Shown here piece after piece: positions 19,405-27,863 of a stretch of 57,513 nt of DNA (the first letter of the stretch is position 1; every line of letters begins with the position of its first letter). The notes under the pieces were generated by a model, which ran no database searches, was not told the origin of the DNA, and was given only the letters and a program-made list of their open reading frames with translations. The DNA comes from an uncultured Dehalococcoidia bacterium (GTDB lineage Bacteria > Chloroflexota > Dehalococcoidia > Lucifugimonadales > UBA1127), in contig CAJWXP010000013.1 of NCBI GenBank assembly GCA_913049785.1, forward strand, positions 1-57,513. Direction: 5' to 3'. The position numbers were made by a program, and so were the translations under genes.

Positions 19405-19971
19405 CTACTTCGCAGCTTCAACAAAGACCATTGGTGCACTTGCCACGGAACCATCGGTTCCTGTCACCTTCAGCGTGAATACACCAGCTGAAATGGCACC
19501 CAGCGATGTCAGGTCAAGATCCTGTGGGTTGACCTGGAACGCACCGTACGCATTGGCTGTTGCGCCTATCAGGATCAAGTTGTCCTGAGAAGTCTGCAAC
19601 TTGCCAATCACTACCTCGTTCGGCATGAAGCCGTATCCGGTAAGGGTGAACGTCTCGTCTACGCCTAGAACGTAAGTGGTCTTATCAAGCATGACGCCTG
19701 CTGCAATCTGAGCGCCGTCACTGCCGTCAACACCAGCGACTCCTTGAAGTCCTGGGAGACCCGGGTTGCCTGGGAGACCTGCCTCACCTTGGACACCCTG
19801 CAAGCCTGCGGCTCCTGGGTTGCCTGGTAGACCTGGTAGACCTGGTTGACCTGGTTGACCTGGGGCCCCTGCAAAGCCGTCATCACCGGCACAGCCTGCA
19901 ATTACCAGAGTTGCCACCAAAGTAAGCATTAGAACCAAACCGCTGAAGCGTCCCCGTGAAAAACGTTTCAT
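19405..19971 (-). CDS. Collagen-like repeat lipoprotein
   Basis: A 188-residue secreted lipoprotein. [11 protein letters not shown] plus a hydrophobic run ends in the lipobox VIAGC. Directly after the acylated Cys comes a run of roughly 18-20 Gly-x-y triplets (for example [16 protein letters not shown]) with Pro at many x positions, a collagen-like triple-helix stalk. The C-terminal 90 residues form a predicted beta-rich head ([20 protein letters not shown]) recalling Ig/IPT-type folds. The ATG at 19971 is supported by AAAGGGGATCTG upstream. The protein probably stands as a trimer on the outer face of the membrane; its ligand is unknown. A strong promoter lies upstream. Confidence 0.85.
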   Translation of the reverse strand: MKRFSRGRFSGLVLMLTLVATLVIAGCAGDDGFAGAPGQPGQPGLPGLPGNPGAAGLQGVQGEAGLPGNPGLPGLQGVAGVDGSDGAQIAAGVMLDKTTYVLGVDETFTLTGYGFMPNEVVIGKLQTSQDNLILIGATANAYGAFQVNPQDLDLTSLGAISAGVFTLKVTGTDGSVASAPMVFVEAAK

Positions 19972-20011
19972 CAGATCCCCTTTCAATTTTACGATGTGTT
20001 TGGAATCCATT

Positions 20012-20315
20012 AGATCTGATTTGTCTAGCGTGATTCCTATCTAGCTAAATACCTAAATACCGCGTTTTATACTAGATGTAGCTCTAGGCTGTGTCAAGCC
20101 CCTTTAGTGTCACTGTGAATCAGGTTCACGACACATGGTAGATCATATCTATGTTAGTAAACGCGGCATTCATGGAATGTGTTCCAAGAAATCTGACGAA
20201 CAGTACAGGAGATTTGCGATTGAACAAGACGGTAACCCAAATTCTGGTTTTCCCGCGCTAAATGGAAACTGATAAATATGATTCCTATGTGTAGCTCCCG
20301 CAAGCGTTTCAGACG
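20012..20315. other. AT-rich divergent intergenic region
   Basis: Apart from the promoter of the collagen-like gene and the -10-like box of rsfS, this stretch shows no gene. It is AT-richer than its surroundings and has a local repeat (CTAAATACCTAAATACC at 20044-20060). Confidence 0.4.
20069..20097 (-). promoter_or_regulatory. Promoter of the collagen-like lipoprotein gene
   Basis: On the minus strand a perfect -35 TTGACA (20097-20092) is followed by a 17-base spacer and TAGTAT (20074-20069). It is a strong sigma-70-type match, about 100 bases upstream of the ATG at 19971. Confidence 0.65.
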
Positions 20316-20321
20316 TATACT
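20316..20321 (+). promoter_or_regulatory. -10 element of rsfS, probably a leaderless transcript
   Basis: TATACT at 20316-20321 is followed by GTGTAT and then the ATG at 20328. No ribosome site precedes the ATG. A transcription start at or next to the ATG is therefore expected. No good -35 box is seen. Confidence 0.4.
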
Positions 20322-20327
20322 GTGTAT

Positions 20328-20681
20328 ATGCCAACACAAGAACCTCTCCAGATAGCTCAACGAACAGTAGAGATCGCCAGCGACAAGCAAGCAACAGACA
20401 TTATTCTCTTGGACATCCAAGGTATCGCGTCGTTCGCAGATTATTTCGTGTTGTTAAGCGCTGATAGCATGCGCCAGATCAACGCACTGGTGGACGACAT
20501 CACCCTCCAGTTGAAGACCGAAGGCATCCAGATCGGTCACAAAGAAGGAACATCTGAGTCCGGCTGGGTACTTTTGGACTACGGCGATGTGGTCATCCAC
20601 ATCTTCTCGCCAGAGGAGAGGGAGTATTACCGTCTAGAGGAACTGTGGAAAGATGCTACCGCCTTAGTCCAGGTACAGTAG
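20328..20681 (+). CDS. rsfS: Ribosomal silencing factor RsfS
   Basis: A 117-residue RsfS/Iojap protein, which binds L14 on the large subunit and blocks subunit joining in starvation. Family motifs are present: ATDIILLDI, ASFADYFVLLSADSMRQINA, and GWVLLDYGDVVIHIF near the C-terminus. The start ATG 20328 has no ribosome site but lies six bases from a -10 box. Its stop is one base from that of convergent ndk. Usual neighbours nadD and yqeK are absent. Confidence 0.92.
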   Translation: MPTQEPLQIAQRTVEIASDKQATDIILLDIQGIASFADYFVLLSADSMRQINALVDDITLQLKTEGIQIGHKEGTSESGWVLLDYGDVVIHIFSPEEREYYRLEELWKDATALVQVQ

Positions 20682-20682
20682 C

Positions 20683-21141
20683 CTACTCGGTAATCCACGC
20701 CTCAACACTCCTCTCCCACTCCACCAACTCGTCAGAGCCAAAGAACAATGTAAGCTCATGGGCCGCAGCTTCCGGTGAGTCAGAGCCGTGAACAAGATTA
20801 CGACCTATGTCTAAGCCCAGGTCCCCACGCACCGTTCCGGAGCCTGCTGCCTTCGGGTCTGTGGCGCCCATCGTCTGGCGAACAACCTCGATGCTATTCT
20901 TCCCTTGAATGGCCAGGGCTGCCACCGGGCTGGACGTGATGAACTGCACCAAACCCGGAAAGAAGGGTTTGCCTACATGCGCCTCGTAATGCCGGTTGGC
21001 CAAGGCCTCGTCGATCTGCAGGAGTTTCATCCCAACGATTTTCAGCCCTCTGCGCTCCAATCGACCGATTATTTCTCCTACTAGGCCTCGTTGTACTCCG
21101 TCTGGTTTGATCAACACCAGGGTTGTTTGGACATCTGCCAC
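20683..21141 (-). CDS. ndk: Nucleoside diphosphate kinase
   Basis: A 152-residue NDK that balances NTP and dNTP pools. It has TTLVLIKPDGVQRGLVGEII at the N-terminus and the phospho-His motif NLVHGSDSPE (His near residue 119). The length is that of the standard bacterial enzyme. It is the last gene of thiL-tsaE-tsaB-ndk, 23 bases after tsaB. Confidence 0.95.
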   Translation of the reverse strand: MADVQTTLVLIKPDGVQRGLVGEIIGRLERRGLKIVGMKLLQIDEALANRHYEAHVGKPFFPGLVQFITSSPVAALAIQGKNSIEVVRQTMGATDPKAAGSGTVRGDLGLDIGRNLVHGSDSPEAAAHELTLFFGSDELVEWERSVEAWITE

Positions 21142-21164
21142 GAGTCTGCCTCCTACTTTGTTTG

Positions 21165-21860
21165 CTATTTGGGTTTAGTTGTTGATGGCATGGTTATGCT
21201 GGGTTGCCGAAGATAGTTTGGCTCCATTGCCGTGCTGTCGGCAACCACGCCCGTCGCCAGAGCTCGTAGACCCAGAGTCGAAAGGATCAACGGCTTCCGT
21301 GTGGGCGGGGCAGTGGCGATGACTGTCTCTTTGCCCCTTCCGAGTGCCTGGAGTCGGTCTAACGCCTCCGAGGCACCTTCGCCACAGAAGAGCGTACCAT
21401 CCGGCACAGCATCCACCATAGCCTCTAACGTGGTCACCTGTTCATCGATTGAGAGCGACCACTCCGCAGAAGAGCGTTCATACAGACTCCATGCAAATCG
21501 GTCCCTTCCTACTTCGAGCATCGGACATAGTGGAATTTCTTGCGCTGTATCGAAGAAGTGGGCTACTTCAATCTCTAAGGTACTCACCCCAACGAGTGGG
21601 ATGCCCATCGATTCGGCCAATCCCTTGGCGAAACCCATGCCTACACGTAGGGCACTGAACCCACCCGGGCCCTTGGCCACGATCATACTGTCGACGTCCG
21701 AGACACCTACCCCTGCATCTTCTAGCATCGCAGCAACGGTTGTAGCAAGTTCCAGCGTATGGTTCTTACTGCTGTGCCAGGACACCTCTTTGATGATGCT
21801 CCCGTCTGCCGTGAGGGCGACGCTTGCGTAGCGTGTGGAAGTGTCTATGCAGAGTTCCAT
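21165..21860 (-). CDS. tsaB: tRNA threonylcarbamoyladenosine biosynthesis protein TsaB
   Basis: A 231-residue ASKHA-fold protein that acts with TsaD and TsaE to make t6A37 in tRNAs. Family markers are CIDTSTRYASVAL at the start, HSSKNHTLELA, and VAKGPGGFSALRVGMGFAKG. It begins two bases after the tsaE stop, and its ribosome site lies within tsaE. The C-terminal half diverges, as is common for TsaB. Confidence 0.93.
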   Translation of the reverse strand: MELCIDTSTRYASVALTADGSIIKEVSWHSSKNHTLELATTVAAMLEDAGVGVSDVDSMIVAKGPGGFSALRVGMGFAKGLAESMGIPLVGVSTLEIEVAHFFDTAQEIPLCPMLEVGRDRFAWSLYERSSAEWSLSIDEQVTTLEAMVDAVPDGTLFCGEGASEALDRLQALGRGKETVIATAPPTRKPLILSTLGLRALATGVVADSTAMEPNYLRQPSITMPSTTKPK

Positions 21861-21862
21861 GT

Positions 21863-22351
21863 TTACCTGTTCTCCATTGTGGAGGCCCTACTCTTCAGGG
21901 AAGCTAACAACGCAACGTGCCTGTCGCCGTCCGCAGTCATAGAGACTCGACGTGTGTCTTCGTCGATCGATTCCAGGGAAATCCATAGACAGTCTGCGGG
22001 GAAGGCATGTGGCGCTCTGTCCGCCCATTCCACCACGGTCACACCCTCTCCAGAAAGATATTCATCCAGACCCAACTCGCCCAACTCCGCAACGTGGTCT
22101 ACCCGGTAGAGGTCCAGGTGGTACAAGGGCAAACGACCGTGGTACTCCGTAGCCATGACGAAGGTGGGGCTGCGTGGTCGCTCTGCTACTTCCAACCCCT
22201 GCGCGATGCCCTGGGTCAACGTGGTCTTGCCTGCTCCAAGTTCCCCGGTGAGAAGAAGGACATCACCAGCCTTGGTATTCTGCCCAAGTTGCACGCCAAG
22301 GGTATGGGTCTCATCGCTGCTATGGCTGATTATTTCCAGTTCAGTGGTCAT
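21863..22351 (-). CDS. tsaE: tRNA threonylcarbamoyladenosine biosynthesis ATPase TsaE
   Basis: A 162-residue P-loop ATPase of the t6A pathway. The Walker A is LLTGELGAGKTTLTQ; SPTFVMATEY and YHLDLYRV are the usual TsaE motifs, with EWAD near residue 115. The ATG at 22351 overlaps the TGA stop of thiL in an ATGA junction, which fixes the start. The longer frame starting at 22369 is not supported. Confidence 0.93.
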   Translation of the reverse strand: MTTELEIISHSSDETHTLGVQLGQNTKAGDVLLLTGELGAGKTTLTQGIAQGLEVAERPRSPTFVMATEYHGRLPLYHLDLYRVDHVAELGELGLDEYLSGEGVTVVEWADRAPHAFPADCLWISLESIDEDTRRVSMTADGDRHVALLASLKSRASTMENR

Positions 22352-23358
22352 GGTCGCAGGTGATCCCATCCCTGGGCATCCACTTCCAGAGGTTCTCCAT
22401 CTCTATCGACGATGCTAACGATGCCGGGTTCACCGTCTGTGATGGTGCCGATGATGTGAAATCCGCTCTTGAGCTTCCCTTCCAGTGATGCCATGACACT
22501 GGCGGGTGCGGTGAACACAAGCTCGTAGTCCTCTCCGCCGTTGAGCGCCATGCCCAGGGCTGTTTGAGGGAGAGTCTTGGTGGCCCCGGGATGGATTGGG
22601 ATGTCTGGGGCTTCCACTCGTGCAGCGTTCCCGCTTGCATGGCAGATCTTTTTGAGGTCGCTGAGAAAGCCATCACTCACGTCCATAGCGCAAAGGACTC
22701 CGGCATTCACCAATGCTTGGCCTTCGCTTACCCGTGGTCGAGGGCGCTGATGGGTTTCGATGATCGATTCGGGGTCACTGCCGTCGCTTGGTTTCTCTCC
22801 TTGGAGTATGGCCAGCCCCGCGGCTGAACCGCCGAGCGTTCCGGTGACGGCAATCCGGTCGCCTGGGCGTGCTGCCGACCGCAGCATTGGTGTCGTGTGG
22901 ATCACTCCGGTCTGCGCGATTGTCATGAAGAACACCGGGGATGAAACGATGTCGCCACCGATGACGTTGACCCCATACACTGCCGCGGCCTCAAGCAAAC
23001 CCTCGTAGAGATCATCCATGTCCTGGACCTTGGTGTCATCAGGCAGCCCAAGGGTTACGACTGCAAAGGTGGGCGTGCCGCCCATTGAAGCGATGTCGCT
23101 GAGGTTTGAGGCTAGCCCTTTCCAACCCACCGTCTGCCACGTGCTGGTCTCCGGAGTGAAATGCACACCTTGGACGACCGTGTCTGTCGTCAGGAGTTCC
23201 GTCACGTCGGCAACGGTCCACGCCGCGGTGTCGTCGCCGATGGTGACTGTCAGGCGAGGCGTTGCCGGGTCTTCGGCATGAGGTTGTGTGGCTGCTGCAG
23301 CTACTTGCTGAGCCAGCCGTTCAATGAGCCCGAATTCGCCGATATCCCGTACGTACAT
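22348..23358 (-). CDS. thiL: Thiamine-monophosphate kinase
   Basis: A 336-residue ThiL, which phosphorylates thiamine monophosphate to the active cofactor. Motifs are IGDDTAAW, TTDTVVQGVHF, SNLSDIASMGG, GGDIVSS, and GGEDYELVFT near the C-terminus, in the order of the PurM/ThiL superfamily. The ATG at 23358 is chosen because the one at 23367 is part of a TATAAT box. The gene thus appears leaderless. It heads the thiL-tsaE-tsaB-ndk operon and ends with a TGA that is a true stop. Confidence 0.93.
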   Translation of the reverse strand: MYVRDIGEFGLIERLAQQVAAAATQPHAEDPATPRLTVTIGDDTAAWTVADVTELLTTDTVVQGVHFTPETSTWQTVGWKGLASNLSDIASMGGTPTFAVVTLGLPDDTKVQDMDDLYEGLLEAAAVYGVNVIGGDIVSSPVFFMTIAQTGVIHTTPMLRSAARPGDRIAVTGTLGGSAAGLAILQGEKPSDGSDPESIIETHQRPRPRVSEGQALVNAGVLCAMDVSDGFLSDLKKICHASGNAARVEAPDIPIHPGATKTLPQTALGMALNGGEDYELVFTAPASVMASLEGKLKSGFHIIGTITDGEPGIVSIVDRDGEPLEVDAQGWDHLRP

Positions 23359-23365
23359 CCGGTGC

Positions 23366-23395
23366 ATTATACTGAATGAAGTAGCTACGACTCAA
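23366..23395 (-). promoter_or_regulatory. Promoter of the thiL-tsaE-tsaB-ndk operon, leaderless
   Basis: On the minus strand TTGAGT (23395-23390), an 18-base spacer and a perfect TATAAT (23371-23366) are followed after seven bases by the thiL ATG at 23358. The transcript should begin at or very near the start codon. Confidence 0.65.
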
Positions 23396-23407
23396 GGTAG
23401 GGGGCGC

Positions 23408-24145
23408 ATGCGTTACCTGGTTGTCGCTGATATTCATAGCAACTTGGAGGCTTTGCAGACGGTCATGCGTCATGCGGAGTCGCAGGGAGGCTTTGAGAGC
23501 ATCTGGTGTCTTGGGGACATCGTGGGCTACGGCAGTGACCCTGCCCCATGCATCGACCTTCTCCGTTCGTACCCCCTCGCCTCGGTTTCCGGCAACCATG
23601 ACCTGGCGGCCATTGCTGTGTTATCCCTGGACGAGTTCAACGGGTACGCTAAAGAAGCCGTTCTCTGGACGCGCCAACAACTAGGGTCAGACCACCGAGA
23701 GTTCCTGGCAGGCAACCCTATGACACGCGTAGAGAACGGTGTAACGCTGTTGCACGGCACCCCCCGAGACCCGATTTGGGAGTATTTCCTGCCCCAGTTT
23801 CTTTCCACGACGGACGTGGCAGATAGCTTCTTGCAGTTCTCTACGCAAAGCTGCTTGGTCGGCCATTCCCACATCCCCTTCATGTGCATCGAGGACGGCG
23901 CACAATTTATTCAACTCCAGCCTGAGCGAAAAACATTGTTCTCCCAAGCTCGATGTGTTGTGAATCCTGGCAGCGTCGGCCAGCCCAGGGACGGGGACTC
24001 TCGTGCGGCATACGCCCTGTACGATGCCGAGACCGACACGCTCACCCACTATCGTGTTGCATACGATATCGAGGCCACGCAGGCGAAGATCATCGCTGCC
24101 GGGTTGCCTGACATCCTTGCTTCCAGGCTGTCTGATGGAAGGTAG
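23408..24145 (+). CDS. Metallophosphoesterase, YfcE/MJ0936-like
   Basis: A 245-residue calcineurin-fold phosphoesterase. Metal-binding motifs in order are VADIHSNLEAL (D-x-H), CLGDIVGYGSDP (GD), VSGNHDLAA (GNHD), LLHGTPRD and VGHSHIPFM (GHxH), all ligands present. The ATG at 23408 follows GGTAGGGGG. Family members hydrolyse phosphodiesters or protein phosphates; the substrate is unknown. It is divergent from thiL with a 49-base gap. Confidence 0.85.
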   Translation: MRYLVVADIHSNLEALQTVMRHAESQGGFESIWCLGDIVGYGSDPAPCIDLLRSYPLASVSGNHDLAAIAVLSLDEFNGYAKEAVLWTRQQLGSDHREFLAGNPMTRVENGVTLLHGTPRDPIWEYFLPQFLSTTDVADSFLQFSTQSCLVGHSHIPFMCIEDGAQFIQLQPERKTLFSQARCVVNPGSVGQPRDGDSRAAYALYDAETDTLTHYRVAYDIEATQAKIIAAGLPDILASRLSDGR

Positions 24146-24233
24146 CTTGGAGTGGCATATCGGCATGCTAGACTTGCCGTTGATGCCGACGGGCATGCGT
24201 TGGGACACACTGCATTGAAGGAAAGCAAACAAC

Positions 24234-25184
24234 GTGCATACCCACAAAGCTCACAACCACGAGGAAGGTAATAGGTCGCTCTTCCGAAAGCGATTGACCT
24301 TCGCGCTCGCCCTCACTGCAGCGTTCTTCGTTGTAGAAGTGGTTGGCGGTTTCATGACGGGGAGCCTTGCGCTTCTGGCAGATGCCGGCCACATGCTGAC
24401 GGACATTGCCTCACTGGTCCTGGCGCTCATCGCTATTTGGATCGCTACTCGCCCACACTCGTCCAAGCGGAGCTATGGCTATCAGCGCGCAGAGGTGCTG
24501 GCGGCTATGGTCAACGGCATGGCGCTGTGGCTCATCGTTGCTTTCATCATGTTTGAAGCCGTAACGCGTTTTGGCGATCCGCCGAAAGTCGACGCTCTGC
24601 CGATGATCGTCGTGGCAACCATCGGCCTGGTGGTGAACCTGGTCAGCGTTGCCATCCTCCATAGCTCATCCCACGAAAGCCTCAACATGCGTGGCGCGTT
24701 TCTGCACGTCGTCGGCGATGCCCTCGGGTCGGTAGGCGCCATTGTGGCAGGCATTTTCATGCTTACACTGGACTGGTACTTGGCCGACCCTATCGCCAGC
24801 ATCGTCATAGGCCTGTTGATCCTCTGGAATTCCGGGAAGCTGTTGCTCCACACGTTCCACGTCCTGCTGGAAGGGACGCCCAGAGAGCTTGTGTTGGAAG
24901 AACTGGAAGGGGTGATCCAGGGCACCAATGGAGTGCTTGAGGTTCATGATATTCATGCATGGACGCTGACATCCGGTTACAACGCCATGACCGCCCATGT
25001 GGTGGTAGCCGATGATTTTCCCCACTCGCAGCGAGAGGCACTGCTTGACTTGTTCCGGCACATGATTCCCGCGACGTTCCCCATCCACCACCTTACCATT
25101 CAGATGGAAGAGTCCTCCAGCTGTTGCGAAGAGGCTCACCTCCCTGCGGCCAACCCTCCGGCCAGGTCAAGTAATGACAGCTAG
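24234..25184 (+). CDS. Cation diffusion facilitator, zinc/cadmium efflux
   Basis: A 316-residue CDF transporter with a short His-rich N-terminus (HTHKAHNHEEGN), six membrane segments and a cytoplasmic C-terminal domain. The metal-site motifs of the Zn-CDF group are present: LLADAGHMLTDIASL in helix 2 (D-x3-D type) and HVVGDALGSVGAI in helix 5 (H-x3-D). The tail ESSSCCEEAH could also bind metal. The GTG at 24234 follows GAAGG. It should export Zn2+ or similar ions by proton exchange. Confidence 0.9.
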   Translation: MHTHKAHNHEEGNRSLFRKRLTFALALTAAFFVVEVVGGFMTGSLALLADAGHMLTDIASLVLALIAIWIATRPHSSKRSYGYQRAEVLAAMVNGMALWLIVAFIMFEAVTRFGDPPKVDALPMIVVATIGLVVNLVSVAILHSSSHESLNMRGAFLHVVGDALGSVGAIVAGIFMLTLDWYLADPIASIVIGLLILWNSGKLLLHTFHVLLEGTPRELVLEELEGVIQGTNGVLEVHDIHAWTLTSGYNAMTAHVVVADDFPHSQREALLDLFRHMIPATFPIHHLTIQMEESSSCCEEAHLPAANPPARSSNDS

Positions 25185-25249
25185 CAACTAACCTTCCCCG
25201 GGCAGTACTCCGATACACCTCGTGTGCTACCATACAGACAGCAAATAGT

Positions 25250-25271
25250 GAACCGCCGAATAGGGCGGTTC
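25250..25271 (+). promoter_or_regulatory. Hairpin in the leader of the next gene
   Basis: GAACCGCC (25250-25257) pairs with GGCGGTTC (25264-25271) around six bases. It lies 33 bases before the ATG at 25304. It may end the cation-efflux gene or act in the leader; there is no T-run. Confidence 0.35.
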
Positions 25272-25303
25272 CTTGGCGAAACCAACACTATCAAAGAGGT
25301 TGT

Positions 25304-26086
25304 ATGAGCAAGCTTATTCAGCGGATTGAACGACTGGGCAAAGATACTCCGGCACCTCTGGGGTTTGGTGCAGCCACTCGTCGAAAGGCCGCTCCCACCA
25401 TGGTTCTCCTGGCGTCCATGTCTGACCCAAGCGCCGCGAGCAAGCTTGACGGTGTACCCCTGGACGGCGTGATCTTTACACCAGAGACGGCAATTGGGTC
25501 CGTTCTTGCGAAGGCCGCTTCCGGATTAAAGGACATTCCCTGGGGCGTGCAGGTACAGACCCCCACAGCCGATCAAGTGAAAGATTTGGTAGATGCAGGA
25601 TGCGATTTCATTACCCTGACGGGGATGGGTGCGTCATTGGAGGCGCTGCACAATGAGGATATTGGTAAGTTCCTGGTTGTTGCAGAGGGAATTAAAGAAG
25701 AGCAATCCCACTCGTTGGAAGTCATGCCGGTGGATGGGGTGGTATACGCCGACCCAGTCTCGTCCCCTTTGAATCTGGAAGGGCTTCTGCAACTGGCGTG
25801 TGTCCGTGGTGAGATTGGCTGCTGCTTCCTTCTCCCTGTCAGCGGCACGTTGACAACCTGGGAGTTGGAGTGCTTGCGCGACATCGGTGTTGAAGGCGTC
25901 ATTGTGGATCTGGAAACCACTGATGTTGACGCATTGAATGCGCTTGCTCTGACGATTGCCGATCTCCCACGTCGTCGCTCACGAGTAGAGTTTTCATCGG
26001 CCTCGCTGCCCCGTGTCTCCGCTCGTGCACAGGCCCCGGACGACGATGACGACGACTATCCGGAAAGCCCGGATGATATTTCGTAA
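25304..26086 (+). CDS. Unknown protein with TIM-barrel-like pattern and acidic tail
   Basis: A 260-residue soluble protein that I do not recognise. Alternating strand-helix segments (PLDGVIFTPETAIG, IPWGVQVQTPTADQVKDL, DFITLTGMGASLEAL, VDGVVYADPVSSPLNLEGLL, VEGVIVDLETTDVDAL) resemble a beta/alpha barrel, with a Cys-Cys pair near residue 175. It ends in an Asp-rich tail (DDDDDDYPESPDDIS). It overlaps the following M50 protease gene by 14 bases, so the two are translationally coupled and may work together. No signal peptide is present. Confidence 0.65.
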   Translation: MSKLIQRIERLGKDTPAPLGFGAATRRKAAPTMVLLASMSDPSAASKLDGVPLDGVIFTPETAIGSVLAKAASGLKDIPWGVQVQTPTADQVKDLVDAGCDFITLTGMGASLEALHNEDIGKFLVVAEGIKEEQSHSLEVMPVDGVVYADPVSSPLNLEGLLQLACVRGEIGCCFLLPVSGTLTTWELECLRDIGVEGVIVDLETTDVDALNALALTIADLPRRRSRVEFSSASLPRVSARAQAPDDDDDDYPESPDDIS

Positions 26087-26768
26087 CCTGGATGTCCTGA
26101 GCCAGGATCCAGGGGCATTCCTGCTGTTCACTGTGTTCCTCTTGACGGCGTTGGTCGCCAGCCTCACTGTGCATGAGTTCAGTCATGCTCTGGTGGCAAC
26201 CAGCCTAGGCGACGATACTGCCAAACGGCTGGGCCGCCTCTCCCTCGACCCCAGAGTCCACCTTGACCCCACGGGTAGCCTGATGATTCTCCTAGCCGGG
26301 TTCGGTTGGGGAAAGCCTGTCCCTGTTAACCCCCGGACTTTTGGTGCAAACGCCCTCAAAAGCATGATGTTTGTCGCTGCCGCAGGCCCCGTGTCCAATT
26401 TCCTGATGGCGTTTTCCATCGGATTTTTGTTTAAGGCAGGGATTCTGGATTGGCCTAATATAGGAATCTTGACACCACAATCTTTAGATACATCTCCATC
26501 GGTTCTTCTGGGGCAATTATTCGCAATCGCCCTTTTCCTTAACTTGGTTCTTGGGGTATTCAACCTCATTCCTCTGGCCCCACTTGATGGCTCCAAAGTG
26601 GCTCTCGGCCTACTGCCTAGGGAATTGGCCATCTCCTACATGAGACTTGAGCCATACGGCCCTGGCATCCTGATGGGCATCATCATGCTGGATATCTTCG
26701 CCAACACCGGCATCATCGCCTGGATCCTCGGGCCACCCATCAACACGTTGGGGAAATTGATTATCTAG
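26073..26768 (+). CDS. Site-2 protease family (M50) intramembrane metalloprotease
   Basis: A 231-residue polytopic membrane protein. The zinc motif HEFSH is in the second hydrophobic segment (TVHEFSHALVATSLGD), and the third ligand motif is NLIPLAPLDGSKV. This is the compact M50B form, lacking PDZ and CBS domains. It starts inside the end of the preceding gene, at ATG 26073. It may process an anti-sigma factor or membrane protein, but no candidate substrate is adjacent. Confidence 0.88.
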   Translation: MIFRNLDVLSQDPGAFLLFTVFLLTALVASLTVHEFSHALVATSLGDDTAKRLGRLSLDPRVHLDPTGSLMILLAGFGWGKPVPVNPRTFGANALKSMMFVAAAGPVSNFLMAFSIGFLFKAGILDWPNIGILTPQSLDTSPSVLLGQLFAIALFLNLVLGVFNLIPLAPLDGSKVALGLLPRELAISYMRLEPYGPGILMGIIMLDIFANTGIIAWILGPPINTLGKLII

Positions 26769-26774
26769 AGCGTG

Positions 26775-26805
26775 TTGCACTATACCTGAACTACACGGGT
26801 ATAAT
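26775..26805 (+). promoter_or_regulatory. Promoter of the tyrA-aroA-gmk operon
   Basis: TTGCAC at 26775-26780, a 19-base spacer and a perfect TATAAT at 26800-26805 lie 57 bases before the tyrA ATG. The spacer is slightly long. Confidence 0.5.
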
Positions 26806-26861
26806 AATCAGCAACTTCTATGGCTCCATGAAACAATGGCTTCAAAAGGCGGGATGGTCGT

Positions 26862-27860
26862 ATGGATAGGATTGTAATCATTGGGCTAGGCCTCATCGGA
26901 ACTTCCCTTGGCCTGGCTATTCGTCAATCGATGGGCAAGGACGTTGAGGTAGTTGGCACTGACCTTGAGACCAGCCATATTGCAACGGCCAAGAAGATGG
27001 GGGCGATAGATAGGGACGAACGCAACATTCCAGCAGCCGTCCAGGGCGCGGATATCGTCATCCTAGCCACCCCCATTCTGGCCATGCGTGACCTCATGGA
27101 ATTCATGGTGCCCTATATGTCCGAAGGGACTGTTGTGACCGATGTAGGTAGCACCAAGAAGGAAGTTGTTGCCTGGGGCGAGGAGCTGCTTCCCGCCGGG
27201 GTCAGCTTCGTTGGCGGCCACCCTATGGCGGGCAAAGAGACTTCCGGTCCGAAAGATGCCGACGCTGCCATGCTTAAAGGCGCAGTCTATGCGATCTGCC
27301 CAGCACCGTCAGCGACAGAAGAAGCAACGAAGTCGATTGTTGCCATCGCTCAGGCGATAGGCGCGAAACCCTACTTTATGGACCCCGTAGAACACGATAG
27401 CTACATTGCAGCCGTCAGCCACCTACCGTTCCTTCTCTCTGTCAGTCTCATCAATACCACCACCAAGAGCGCAGGATGGCGTGAGATGTCGCGCCTGGCT
27501 TCCAGCGGATTCAGGGATATCTCACGTTTGGCGGCAGGTGATCCGGTTATGCATCGAGATGTTGCGGTAACCAATCGTGATGCCATAGTGCACTGGTTGG
27601 ACGAGTTCATCAAGAACCTGCATAGCCTGCGCAATCTAGTCAAGGATGATCAGGAAGGTCTGGAAAAGGCTCTAGTGGACGCATGGGAAGGACGAGCCCG
27701 CTGGCTTATTAACCGGGATTCTGAGGAGCCGATGATCGGTGAAGGGGTGAATGCCTCTGACCAGTTTATGGGAATGATCCTTGGCGATACGGTGGCCAGC
27801 AAGTTCAGGGAGATGGGCGATAAGGGAAAAGAAGATCCTACTCGCTATCGAAAGAGCTAA
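26862..27860 (+). CDS. tyrA: Prephenate dehydrogenase
   Basis: A 332-residue NAD(P)-dependent dehydrogenase of tyrosine synthesis. It begins with the Rossmann motif VIIGLGLIGTSLGLAI (GxGxxG). The catalytic region has GHPMAGKETSG, whose His is the conserved prephenate-binding residue, and SHLPFLLSVSL in the C-terminal helical domain. There is no ACT domain. aroA starts four bases after the stop, forming a shikimate/aromatic operon. Confidence 0.92.
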   Translation: MDRIVIIGLGLIGTSLGLAIRQSMGKDVEVVGTDLETSHIATAKKMGAIDRDERNIPAAVQGADIVILATPILAMRDLMEFMVPYMSEGTVVTDVGSTKKEVVAWGEELLPAGVSFVGGHPMAGKETSGPKDADAAMLKGAVYAICPAPSATEEATKSIVAIAQAIGAKPYFMDPVEHDSYIAAVSHLPFLLSVSLINTTTKSAGWREMSRLASSGFRDISRLAAGDPVMHRDVAVTNRDAIVHWLDEFIKNLHSLRNLVKDDQEGLEKALVDAWEGRARWLINRDSEEPMIGEGVNASDQFMGMILGDTVASKFREMGDKGKEDPTRYRKS

Positions 27861-27863
27861 CGC

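Noticed and set aside
19700-19870. Short direct repeats as a CRISPR array or satellite
   Set aside because: They are 9-base periodic and code Gly-x-y triplets of the collagen-like protein.
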